Positions 31,705-39,560 of a DNA stretch of 41,253 nt are shown here, piece after piece (position 1 is the first letter of the stretch; each line of letters begins with the position of its first letter). The notes under the pieces were generated by a model that was not told the origin of the DNA, made no database searches, and saw nothing but the letters and a program-made list of their open reading frames with translations. The position numbers were made by a program, and so were the translations under genes. This DNA is from a virus: IMG/VR virus record IMGVR_UViG_3300020193_000046, positions 1 to 41,253 of that record; one strand, written 5' to 3'.

Positions 31705-34182
31705 ATGGGCTTCGGGCACGGAAAGTTCGGGAAGAACTCCTTCGGGGAGCGGGACTGGTCCTACGAGGTTCTCTACGGTTCTCTCCCGGAACTCTATCGC
31801 ACGCAGGACACCGATGAAGTGCTCCTGGCCTGGGCCGAAGGGCAGCGTCCGGTGCTCGACATGCTGCGCCGGAAGATCCGCGACTTCGGCGACCTCCGCG
31901 ACCCCTTGAAGGTCCGCACCCGGCACGACGATGTGTTCACCCTTCGCCTCGGCCCCCGGCTGGTCCCCCAAGGCACGCTGGAACAACGGGGTGGGGACGG
32001 TTCGGTGTCCTCGTTGCGGGAGTTTTCCGCACCGACCGCGCGCTTCAAGGAATCCGATATCGGCAAGACCCTGATCCTTCGCAGCCCGAACGAACCTACC
32101 AACACCCGTTCCGTGATCATTACCCAAGTCCTGTCCCGCAGTACGGTGGGCACCGACCCCCTCCTGGTCCTCGACGCCGGACCCTTGAAGTGGGAGGTGC
32201 GCTCCCTCGCTTCGGTCCCTTCGGACTTCACCACGGTTCGCGTTCTCGGCGGCTACGTGGAGAAGGTGGCCCCGGGATGGGTCATCTCGGATGGCTACGC
32301 GGACTTCGTGGTGCGAGGACGCCGCCAGTTTCGGGTTGCGGACGATCGGAAGATCCTGACGGAGCGAGAAGGAGCGGACGGGTTGTTCGCTCAAACCAAC
32401 GCCTTCCTTCAGCCGATCTTCCAGTCCCCCACCGCGAACTTCGTTCCGGCGGACGTGGGGAAGAAGATCGTGATCTTCGCCGCCTCTCACGGGGCGAATC
32501 GCGGCAAGAAGGAGATCAAGCTGGTGCTTGGTCCTTCCACCGCCTTCCTGCTTCCTCCCGACGCTCCTACTCCGGCTCCGGTTGCTGAGGCTGGACCCCT
32601 AACCTGGGCCATCCTGCCCAACGAGGAACTCGACCTCGAAGGACAGGCGCTTCCGCGAGGGGTAGTCGAGCAGGAGGGGCTGGATCTGGAGGTGAACGTC
32701 GGAGGGAACGCCCAGAAGGTCCGTTCCTCTTCTGCCCGCTTTTTTGCGGGGGACGTAGGAAAGCTGCTCACGATCTCCGGCTCGTCCCTCGGGAACGCCG
32801 GAACCTCGACTATCGTCTCGGTCCTCTCCGCTGATACCGCTCTCGTGTCCACCTTCTTCGTTGGTCCTGAGTCCGCTCTGGGTTGGGCGCTTCGTCGCCC
32901 CACCTTGGTTGGGGATCAGACGGAGGTGACGGTTCGGGCTCCGGCTCTGCTCGACCACCTGGCCCCGGATGTGGGGATCGAGGTGGACACTCAGGAGAGC
33001 GAGGCTCGCCAGCGAAGCTGGGTAGCGAACCTGTTTCAGTGGCTCGCCTACCGGGGTCGGGACACCGCCTACGCCATCTTGGGGAGCATCAGTGGCTTCC
33101 AGGTGACCGCTGCGCCCCTGTTCTGTATCTCCAAGGGCTACTACTTGGGTTTTCCTGTCGAGCGACGGGCCGAGGTCGGGGAACCTGGTCCGGGGCGGAG
33201 CGGGCGGGACGGGTCGCTTTCGCTGTCCTCGGGCTCGGTGGTCTTCACCGCCGCTTCGGGATCCCTCCGCAAGACGGACGTGGGGCGGGAGATTCGCCTG
33301 CGGAACTCCGGCTCGGGGAACGACAAGCTCTACACCATCGCCGCCTTCCTTTCGACCACCTCCGTTCGGTTCGCTTCGACCGAGACCGCCAACCTTCCCG
33401 ACGCCAACGACGGGACGCTTCACTGGAGTGTGGTGCGGCTCTATGCCGACCGACCCCCGACCCGGCCTCGGTACGACGAGATCAATGGGGACATGCTGGC
33501 GGACGTGATCAACGTGACCAGCGGAGGGTCGAAGCACTTTCGAGTGGACGAGTTCTGCTGGCAGGACGGCTTCAGCACCCGCTTCCCGGTGACGGTGCTC
33601 CAGACCACCCTACTCGCTGGGACCACTTATGAGGTGCGGGTGCAAGGGGCGGGTGGATACCCCACCTCTCCACGGGTCGCGCAACAGACGGGCCGCTGGA
33701 GGTTCACCGATCCGAACGGTACCGCCTATTTCCTTGACACCGTGCCGGTTCAGGTGACGAACCAACCCGCCTACGCCTTCCAGGTCGGAACGCTGATCGC
33801 TCCGTCGGGCGTGGGGATGGGGTACCTCGACTACGTGTGCGAGCCCCACTACTCCTGCTACTACTGCGCCGCGAGCAAGGTTCTTCTCACGATCCAACCC
33901 GACACCATCTTGTCCGAGAGCGGCTTGGCGACCGAGAAGGCGCTCGACCGCGCGCTCGCCCGCATGGAGTTGGCGAAGCCGGTTCACCTTGAACTCATTC
34001 CTAAGATCATACAACCCGTTGAGGTAACAATCGCCTTCTCGGTGACGGTGGAGACCCTGTTGTACGAGCAGCCCGACGGCATCTACGTGGTTGCCACCGG
34101 CAACTACTACGATATGGTGCCGGGAGACCTGTTCCCTGCTGACCAGGGCGCGGTCGTCACCGTGCAACAGACCTTGCCCTAG
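31705..34182 (+). CDS. large baseplate/tail protein (P2 gpI-like position) with four beta repeats
   Basis: 825 residues, directly after gpJ where tail protein I or T4 gp7-type wedge genes lie. The N-terminus ('WSYEVLYGSLPELYRTQDTDEVLLAW') resembles the start of phage tail protein I. Four copies of a beta unit follow, near residues 111-165, 242-303, 343-397 and 512-578, each with the form '(A)RF...D(I/V)GK.L.I..S...N.G...I..VLS..T' and ending in 'L.W.V'. The C-terminal part (about 580-825) includes a Cys-rich segment ('CEPHYSCYYCAA') and a final beta region. The repeats look like elongation modules of a wedge or fibre-attachment arm. No clear ribosome site is seen before ATG 31705. Confidence 0.72.
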   Translation: MGFGHGKFGKNSFGERDWSYEVLYGSLPELYRTQDTDEVLLAWAEGQRPVLDMLRRKIRDFGDLRDPLKVRTRHDDVFTLRLGPRLVPQGTLEQRGGDGSVSSLREFSAPTARFKESDIGKTLILRSPNEPTNTRSVIITQVLSRSTVGTDPLLVLDAGPLKWEVRSLASVPSDFTTVRVLGGYVEKVAPGWVISDGYADFVVRGRRQFRVADDRKILTEREGADGLFAQTNAFLQPIFQSPTANFVPADVGKKIVIFAASHGANRGKKEIKLVLGPSTAFLLPPDAPTPAPVAEAGPLTWAILPNEELDLEGQALPRGVVEQEGLDLEVNVGGNAQKVRSSSARFFAGDVGKLLTISGSSLGNAGTSTIVSVLSADTALVSTFFVGPESALGWALRRPTLVGDQTEVTVRAPALLDHLAPDVGIEVDTQESEARQRSWVANLFQWLAYRGRDTAYAILGSISGFQVTAAPLFCISKGYYLGFPVERRAEVGEPGPGRSGRDGSLSLSSGSVVFTAASGSLRKTDVGREIRLRNSGSGNDKLYTIAAFLSTTSVRFASTETANLPDANDGTLHWSVVRLYADRPPTRPRYDEINGDMLADVINVTSGGSKHFRVDEFCWQDGFSTRFPVTVLQTTLLAGTTYEVRVQGAGGYPTSPRVAQQTGRWRFTDPNGTAYFLDTVPVQVTNQPAYAFQVGTLIAPSGVGMGYLDYVCEPHYSCYYCAASKVLLTIQPDTILSESGLATEKALDRALARMELAKPVHLELIPKIIQPVEVTIAFSVTVETLLYEQPDGIYVVATGNYYDMVPGDLFPADQGAVVTVQQTLP

Positions 34183-34194
34183 AGGAGATCGCCG

Positions 34195-34656
34195 ATGCCT
34201 CTCGTCCCCGGAATCCTCACCGACGCGGCCCGCAACGCATGGCCGCGCATGTTCTACGGCGATGTCGTCTTCAAGAATATCTCCTACGTCAAGTTCGGGG
34301 AGGGGGGCTGGGTCGATCCTGGAAACGGGCGGGTTCCTCGCACCGCGAGCCAGATGACCGGGCTCACCAATCTCGACTGCGTGGTGAACCCGAACAACTA
34401 CCCGGTGGACAGCCGAGGCACCTACCAGAAGAACCTGGCTCCGGCGGACTTCTCCATCGAGAACAACTCGGTCCTGAAGATCCGATGCTTCCTCGACTTC
34501 GGGGACTGGAACGATGATGGGAACGGGAACAACCCGGAGATCTGGGAGTTGGGGGTGTTCGACGAGTCCAACCGCCTCGTCGCTTATGCTACCTTCCAGA
34601 AGATCACGAAGGACAACACCAAGCAGCTTGAGCAGTTTGTAAGGATCGGGTTCTAG
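34195..34656 (+). CDS. putative baseplate-to-fibre structural protein
   Basis: 153 residues with a strong site (AGAGGAGA) before ATG 34195. It is predicted all-beta: 'YVKFGEGGWVDP', then 'SVLKIRCFLDFGDWNDDGNG' and 'ELGVFDESNRLVAYATFQKI', ending 'TKQLEQFVRIGF'. This pattern recurs in phage tail-fibre connector or fibre-base proteins, but I cannot name the family. The Asp/Asn/Gly-rich loop ('DWNDDGNGNNPE') could bind a metal ion. Position at the start of the fibre block fits. Confidence 0.62.
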   Translation: MPLVPGILTDAARNAWPRMFYGDVVFKNISYVKFGEGGWVDPGNGRVPRTASQMTGLTNLDCVVNPNNYPVDSRGTYQKNLAPADFSIENNSVLKIRCFLDFGDWNDDGNGNNPEIWELGVFDESNRLVAYATFQKITKDNTKQLEQFVRIGF

Positions 34657-34665
34657 GAGCCACCC

Positions 34666-36771
34666 ATGCCCAGCACTCTCCTCACCTTCGCCGCCGCCGA
34701 GACCCGTTGTCGGTGGTTCGAGCCTTACGTGACCGAGGGGCTGAACGCGAAGCTCGCGGCCAACACCCCTCCTGGGGTCTACCGGGGTTTCCGGCTCACG
34801 ACTTCCCAGAACGCCCTCACGGTGAAGCTCGCTGCCGATCCGGCCGCTTCCGACCATGTGGCCGTGGTCGAGACCGCTGACCCCTACTCGCTCACCGTTC
34901 GCAAGGGGGGCGGGGACTTCGAGTTGGATCTCCAAGCCCTAGTAGGGCAGGACGTGGTGCTGGCGATCTACGTCACCTACGTCATCGGTCAGAACACCTC
35001 GGCCATCCTTCGGGCCTACACCATCAACGAGTACAACGCCCTCTCCGCCGCCGCAAGGCGCGCTCTCTGTGTGTTAGGGAGGGTGGTGGTGCCGGGCAAC
35101 GGAATCATCCCGGGGGCGAACCTGAGCCTCGCCCCCCGCTCCTCGGCCTGGCGGGGCCTCGCGCAGGAGGCGGCTCCCTGGACCCCGCTCCTCCGTAACG
35201 GGGGGTTCGAGATCGGTCCGGTGGGATCGCTTCTGAACCACCGGCTCCCCTTCTGGACCTCCTCCGTGATTTCCAACGCCTACGCGGTGGTCATCGACAC
35301 GGCAGGAGCAAACGCCTACGCCGGTTCCGGTAGCCTCCTCCTGACGGTCGTGACTCCGCCGGTCCAGGCGAACGGCGAGGTCCACCAGGCCCTCGGGATG
35401 CCGGTCTACGCGGAGCAGCAGCTTCGCCTAGAGGCCCATTTCCGCCTCGACCAGCAGCTTTCCGCCGGGGAGATCAACCTCGTCGTCGAGTGGGGGGACA
35501 AGCTTGGGACAGACATCAACACGCCCTCCAAGCTCCTGCTCGCCGACCAGAACTCCAACCCCGATGGCATCTACTACCTGAAGTCCAAGGTCGTGCTCGC
35601 CCCGGCGAACGCTCGGTCGCTCCGGCGGATCTACTTGGAGTTCGACGGGGCGGAGTTCCAAGGCAACAACGCCGCCTGTCACATTGACGACGTGCAGGCG
35701 TGGCTGGAGCCGCACGACGCCCGCACCGTGCCGTTCGAGGAGCAGCGTCGGGCCGTCGCCGCCTCCCTCCTCACGTTGGAGGGGCCGCAGACCACGCCCT
35801 TCGACGGCAACGCTCTGCTCTTGGAGTTCGACCCGTCCTTTACGACGGGTGCGGGTGGGAAGGTGGTGGCCGGGGCGCGCTGGGTGAACAACCTGCCGCC
35901 GCTCCTCCAGTGGCTCGGAAGGATGATCCTCGGCCCGGGGGTCTTCAACGCCGCGCTCGACGACCTTCCTCGCCTTGACATCCCCACCTTCGGAGGAAGT
36001 CGGCGGATTGCCCTCGCTCGTTTCGGGGGGGAGAACAACTCGACCGCCGATTCCGGGGTTCGCCTCTACCTCTCGCCCGAGGAGGGGTTGGAGATCGCCG
36101 CCAACTGCTACTGGGACACGGCTGCTGGGAAGTGGAAGAACGAGCGGTTCGACGCCAACGGGTCGCGGGCGGTGCTCTACGTCTTCGGGAGCGTGATGGC
36201 GAACGTAACCTCCAACGACCTGACCATCAAGGTCAGGAACTTCACCGTCGCCGACGAGTGGACCGACGCCCAGTGGGACTTCGACGCTCTCCGCTTCTCG
36301 GGGCCTACCGCCGATCGTACCACCGGCTTCGGGACGGTGCTTGAACTCCGGGACGGGCTGCTCGAACTGTTCACGCCGACGACCGACACCTACGGCTCGA
36401 ACCTCCCCTTCGATTCCGGGGGCTTCGGCTCGAATCGGCTGTTCGCCAAGTCGATCCCGAAGGGGTGGGGGTATGTGGAGATTGTCAACGGGGTCATCGT
36501 CGCCAACTCGCGCGAGGGCCTGAACTACGCTCTTTCGTTCGATGGTAACGGGCGGGTGGTCATCACCTTCAACAGCAACATGAACTCGACGAAGTTTGCC
36601 GTGCATCCGACGCTCTATCGGTCCTCGAACGGGGACTACCTGGACGTGAGCAACTGGGCGCAGAACTACGTCGAGTTGACCCTGCGGGACAAGGACGGGG
36701 TGGCGAAGGACATTGTGGCGGGGAACCTCTCGCTGACCTTCTCCTGGATCGTGTTCGGCGTCCAGACGTGA
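34666..36771 (+). CDS. putative tail fibre/appendage protein with carbohydrate-binding-like domain
   Basis: 701 residues, AGGAG before ATG 34666. Residues 1-165 are a beta/alpha N-terminal part similar to fibre or baseplate attachment regions. Residues about 180-350 ('LLRNGGFEIGPV', 'LPFWTSSVIS', 'AYAGSGSLLLTVV', then 'RRIYLEFDGAEFQGNNAACHIDDVQAWLE') have the layout of a CBM4/9-type jelly roll, a fold that often binds sugars. The remainder is beta-rich ('FTVADEWTDAQWDFDALRFSG', 'NYALSFDGNGRVVITF'). The likely role is binding the host surface. The end overlaps a TAGGGT box. Confidence 0.6.
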   Translation: MPSTLLTFAAAETRCRWFEPYVTEGLNAKLAANTPPGVYRGFRLTTSQNALTVKLAADPAASDHVAVVETADPYSLTVRKGGGDFELDLQALVGQDVVLAIYVTYVIGQNTSAILRAYTINEYNALSAAARRALCVLGRVVVPGNGIIPGANLSLAPRSSAWRGLAQEAAPWTPLLRNGGFEIGPVGSLLNHRLPFWTSSVISNAYAVVIDTAGANAYAGSGSLLLTVVTPPVQANGEVHQALGMPVYAEQQLRLEAHFRLDQQLSAGEINLVVEWGDKLGTDINTPSKLLLADQNSNPDGIYYLKSKVVLAPANARSLRRIYLEFDGAEFQGNNAACHIDDVQAWLEPHDARTVPFEEQRRAVAASLLTLEGPQTTPFDGNALLLEFDPSFTTGAGGKVVAGARWVNNLPPLLQWLGRMILGPGVFNAALDDLPRLDIPTFGGSRRIALARFGGENNSTADSGVRLYLSPEEGLEIAANCYWDTAAGKWKNERFDANGSRAVLYVFGSVMANVTSNDLTIKVRNFTVADEWTDAQWDFDALRFSGPTADRTTGFGTVLELRDGLLELFTPTTDTYGSNLPFDSGGFGSNRLFAKSIPKGWGYVEIVNGVIVANSREGLNYALSFDGNGRVVITFNSNMNSTKFAVHPTLYRSSNGDYLDVSNWAQNYVELTLRDKDGVAKDIVAGNLSLTFSWIVFGVQT

Positions 36772-36777
36772 TAGGGT
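36769..36777 (+). promoter_or_regulatory. extended -10 element, leaderless layout (TGATAGGGT)
   Basis: TG-A-TAGGGT spans the stop of the 34666 gene and ends 6 bases before ATG 36784, which has no Shine-Dalgarno sequence. Confidence 0.4.
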
Positions 36778-36783
36778 GATGCC

Positions 36784-37194
36784 ATGCCGGTTCGCGTTCG
36801 CTACTCGATCAAGGCGGTCATCTCCTCCACCACGGCGGAGGAGAAGGACTTGGGGAACCAGTCCTGGGAGGTGATGACCGACACGCAGGGTGAAGGAGGG
36901 GCGTGGAAGGTTCTGATTCCCAAGACCTCCACCGACCTCCAGGTACCTCTGGGAAGCGTCGCGGCGGCCAAGCTCGTCGTTCTTCGCACGCTGTCCAAGG
37001 ATCCCACCCTGGCGCTCCCGGACATCACGATCAAGAAGAACGCCAACAACGGGGAAGCCATCGTCATCCGTCCGCTCGGCGACCAGAAGGAGGGTCACTT
37101 CCTTCTCTCGACCAGCGGCATCACCGCGCTCTACGTGACCAACCCCTCAGCCACCGTGGACGTAGAGATGGTGGTCGTGGTGGTTGGCGATTGA
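36784..37194 (+). CDS. small beta-rich virion protein candidate
   Basis: 136 residues. Strand-rich with alternating Val/Ile ('VRVRYSIKAVIS', 'AAAKLVVLRTL', 'ATVDVEMVVVVVGD'), no signal peptide or membrane segment, not recognised as a family. Located among fibre genes; probably a minor structural or decoration protein. The start is leaderless-looking: TAGGGT ends 6 bases before the ATG and no ribosome site is present. Confidence 0.6.
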   Translation: MPVRVRYSIKAVISSTTAEEKDLGNQSWEVMTDTQGEGGAWKVLIPKTSTDLQVPLGSVAAAKLVVLRTLSKDPTLALPDITIKKNANNGEAIVIRPLGDQKEGHFLLSTSGITALYVTNPSATVDVEMVVVVVGD

Positions 37195-37219
37195 TCGTAC
37201 TTACAAAGTGAGGTACTAC
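37191..37219 (+). promoter_or_regulatory. promoter with dyad-symmetric spacer (TTGATC-N17-TACTAC), site 2
   Basis: TTGATC (37191-37196), 17-base spacer, TACTAC (37214-37219). The spacer and flanks match site 1 at 18622 at most positions (shared TACTTACAA..TGAGGTA). GTACTTACAAAGTGAGGTAC (37197-37216) is its dyad. AAGGGA follows as ribosome site for ATG 37231. Confidence 0.6.
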
Positions 37220-37230
37220 AAGGGATCGCC

Positions 37231-37668
37231 ATGCTTCGCGTGCGGCTCCAGGAGGTTTCCCCCATCGGGGTCATCGCTCCGCTGAAACTCGTCGGCTTCC
37301 TCCTTCCCGAGAACGCCATCCAGGTCGTGCGCGGGGGTACCTTGACCCTCCACGTTCTGGTCTACGAGGAGACCGACCCCGACGCCCTGGTGGACATCAC
37401 CCTCGCCACCCTGCACTTCACGGTGAAGGAGGGGATCTCCGAGAAGCACCCGCCACGCATCTACAAAGTCTCCACGGACCCGATGCAGATCGATGTCCAC
37501 AAGCCCCGCCACGGGGAAGCGAAGGTCATGATCGCCTCTGCGGACACCAAGACGTTGGAGCCCCGTTCCCATGTTTACGACCTCTGGTTGTTTCTGGGGG
37601 GCGGACGCTACCCGTTGATCTCGCAGGGCGTGTTCGAGGTGCTACCCAACATCGCGGTTCTACCTTGA
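37231..37668 (+). CDS. putative baseplate/fibre beta protein (Ig-like)
   Basis: 145 residues, AAGGGA upstream and a TTGATC-N17-TACTAC promoter. The pattern 'GGTLTLHVLVYEETDPDALVD', 'YKVSTDPMQIDVHKPRHGEAKVMIASADT', 'SHVYDLWLFLGGGRYPLI' resembles small Ig-like baseplate or fibre proteins (BppU N-terminal type: strand, 'D..Q..I....G.a...L...DT', 'YD.W....G..Y'). Likely virion surface. The promoter shared with the regulator gene means it may be expressed separately from the late transcript. Confidence 0.58.
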   Translation: MLRVRLQEVSPIGVIAPLKLVGFLLPENAIQVVRGGTLTLHVLVYEETDPDALVDITLATLHFTVKEGISEKHPPRIYKVSTDPMQIDVHKPRHGEAKVMIASADTKTLEPRSHVYDLWLFLGGGRYPLISQGVFEVLPNIAVLP

Positions 37669-37683
37669 CGACCACATGGTCGC
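37668..37683 (+). promoter_or_regulatory. palindromic operator-like site, copy D
   Basis: ACGACCACATGGTCGC contains perfect 6-base arms CGACCA/TGGTCG around CA. It begins at the stop of the previous gene and ends just before the GGAGG site of the metalloprotease gene. Confidence 0.5.
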
Positions 37684-37693
37684 GGAGGCGCGG

Positions 37694-38380
37694 ATGGACG
37701 ACAAGGCGATCTACGAAGCCTTGGTGACCCTGGTTCGGGAGCACATTCCCGGCTTCGAGGTCGCCTTCAAGGACGAGTCGTGGTCCCAGAGGCTCCTCGG
37801 AAAGCTCATGTTCTTCAACAAGAACTACATGACTTCCTTCACTACCACCCTCTACCCGAGGGTCTATCTTCCGTCGCGGAAGTGGTTGGAGGAGAGCTAC
37901 GGGAGGACTTGGAAGGTACTGGCCCACGAGTTCGTCCATCTCTGGGATCGGAGGCGGGTCGGAGTAGGCTTCAACCTGGCCTACCTTTCCCCGCAGATCG
38001 GGGCTGTGCTGGCGCTGCTGGCCGTCTTCGCCTTTCTCTCCAAGGGGTTCCTGCTCGCGCTGCTCGCCCTCCTCTGCCTGGCTCCGATCCCCTCCTACGG
38101 GAGGATGTACTTCGAGCTTCGCGGCTACACGATGTCGATGGCGGTCAACCTCTGGCGCTACGGCTCCATCTCCGAGGACACCAAGGCGTATATCGCCAGC
38201 CACTTCCTCGGCGGGAACTACTACTGGATGTGGCCCTTCCCGAAGGGCGTCCGAGGACGCATCGACCAGGCTGCCGCGAAGCTCGCTGCCGGAGACACCT
38301 CCGCGCTCGGTCCCTCCCCCGAGGTCTACGGGAAGGTCTACCAAATGCTGAAGAACGCGGGGGCAGACCTTGCCAGTTAG
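37694..38380 (+). CDS. membrane-anchored HEXXH zinc metalloprotease candidate
   Basis: 228 residues. The ATG at 37694 is chosen because GGAGG (37684-37688) is 5 bases upstream; the in-frame ATG at 37676 lies inside the palindrome. 'VLAHEFVHLWDRR' gives HEXXH (His78, Glu79, His82). Two hydrophobic segments follow (about 97-115 and 117-133), then 'YFELRGY' provides a possible third zinc ligand, Glu141, 59 residues after the motif. This arrangement (HEXXH, membrane hairpin, ExxGY) is a gluzincin layout seen in M48-like enzymes. Substrate unknown: a virion protein, the host envelope or lysis control are possible. It is unusual among fibre genes and has a palindrome directly upstream. Confidence 0.6.
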   Translation: MDDKAIYEALVTLVREHIPGFEVAFKDESWSQRLLGKLMFFNKNYMTSFTTTLYPRVYLPSRKWLEESYGRTWKVLAHEFVHLWDRRRVGVGFNLAYLSPQIGAVLALLAVFAFLSKGFLLALLALLCLAPIPSYGRMYFELRGYTMSMAVNLWRYGSISEDTKAYIASHFLGGNYYWMWPFPKGVRGRIDQAAAKLAAGDTSALGPSPEVYGKVYQMLKNAGADLAS

Positions 38381-39560
38381 CTCTCGGCAAGGCTGGTCCT
38401 ACCCAGAGGAGTTGCAGGATCCCTGGTACGAAGCCTTCGTGTCGATGGTCGCGGCGATGGACGCCTCGGCCTATTCCGCCCGCGAAGATCGAAACACGAT
38501 CCTCATGGGCGGCGGCACGGTCTCGCTCGCGGTCCAGGCGGGGAGGGGGACCCTGACCTGGACCCAAGCCATCGAGATCTTGGCGGCGGATACAGGCTTC
38601 AAGTGGGTCATCCCAGCGGGATCCGTCGTCCTCGACGATGGCCAGATGCTCTATGTGGCGCTGGTTCGCGCCCCCACCGCGAACCTCAACCTCGCGCTCG
38701 CCGTTACTTCGACGCTCCCTATCAACGTCGGGGTGAACGATTTCTTCGTTTTGGGCGTGTTCCGCACCGATCGGGTCTACTTCCGCAACGGGGACGTGTT
38801 GGAGGATGGCCAGAGCGTCAAGCTGTTCTCCTCGGGTGGGAGCGGGGAGGTTCCGGCGCTGGTCGGCGTCAAGTACGCGGTGCTCATGGAGAGCCCGGTC
38901 GGGACGAAGGCGTGGCGACGGCCGACGGGGGACATGGTTCTTGCGGCGTTCGCTATCAACTCCTTTGCGCTCTCCCAGACGCCGCTTCAGACGGAGATCG
39001 GAAGCTCCGTTCAGGATCCTCAGTTCACCGCCGCTTACAACCGGAACCCCTCCGACGCGACCATCGACGACGGGGGCGGGCCGGTGAACCTCGCGGCTCC
39101 GTACACGAGCTTCGGGATCAACGCTTCCTACTCGAAGAACACCATCAACGCCACCCAACTGTTCACCTTGTCGGCGAAGGACGCAGACAGCCTGTTCAAG
39201 ACCACTCAGGTGAGCATTGCGTGGCGGCCCAAGGTCTACTACGGGGTGGCGGCCCCGCCGCAGAATCACGACGCGAACTTCATCACCGGGACGCTCGGAG
39301 GCCAGAACAACACCCTGGCTTCCGCGCGTCAGCGCACACTCGCACTGAACGCGGCGAACGGGCAGAAGATCTACTACGCCTTCCCCCAAGCGTTCGGGGG
39401 CGCGGCGGGGAATTTCATCGACGACGCTTCGGGGCTGGCGGCAGGCTTCGTTCTCGTGGCGACGGTGGCGCTGACCAACAATTTCGGTATCACCCTCCCC
39501 TACTCGATCTGGGCTTCCGAGCAGACCGGCCTCGGGGCGCAGTCGGTGACGGTGTTCTGA
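38370..39560 (+). CDS. putative tail fibre/structural protein
   Basis: 396 residues; TTG 38370 overlaps the end of the protease gene, and a later start is possible. The N-terminus ('GWSYPEELQDPWYEAFVSMVAAMDAS..RNTILMGGGTVSL') is a common opening of phage fibre or baseplate-attachment proteins; the C-terminal third ('SKNTINATQLFTLSAKDADSL..VSIAWRPKVYYG' to 'YSIWASEQTGLGAQSVTVF') forms a beta domain typical of fibre tips or hinges. It ends at an overlap (TGATG) with the next gene. The exact position in the fibre is not known. Confidence 0.62.
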   Translation: MPVSSRQGWSYPEELQDPWYEAFVSMVAAMDASAYSAREDRNTILMGGGTVSLAVQAGRGTLTWTQAIEILAADTGFKWVIPAGSVVLDDGQMLYVALVRAPTANLNLALAVTSTLPINVGVNDFFVLGVFRTDRVYFRNGDVLEDGQSVKLFSSGGSGEVPALVGVKYAVLMESPVGTKAWRRPTGDMVLAAFAINSFALSQTPLQTEIGSSVQDPQFTAAYNRNPSDATIDDGGGPVNLAAPYTSFGINASYSKNTINATQLFTLSAKDADSLFKTTQVSIAWRPKVYYGVAAPPQNHDANFITGTLGGQNNTLASARQRTLALNAANGQKIYYAFPQAFGGAAGNFIDDASGLAAGFVLVATVALTNNFGITLPYSIWASEQTGLGAQSVTVF

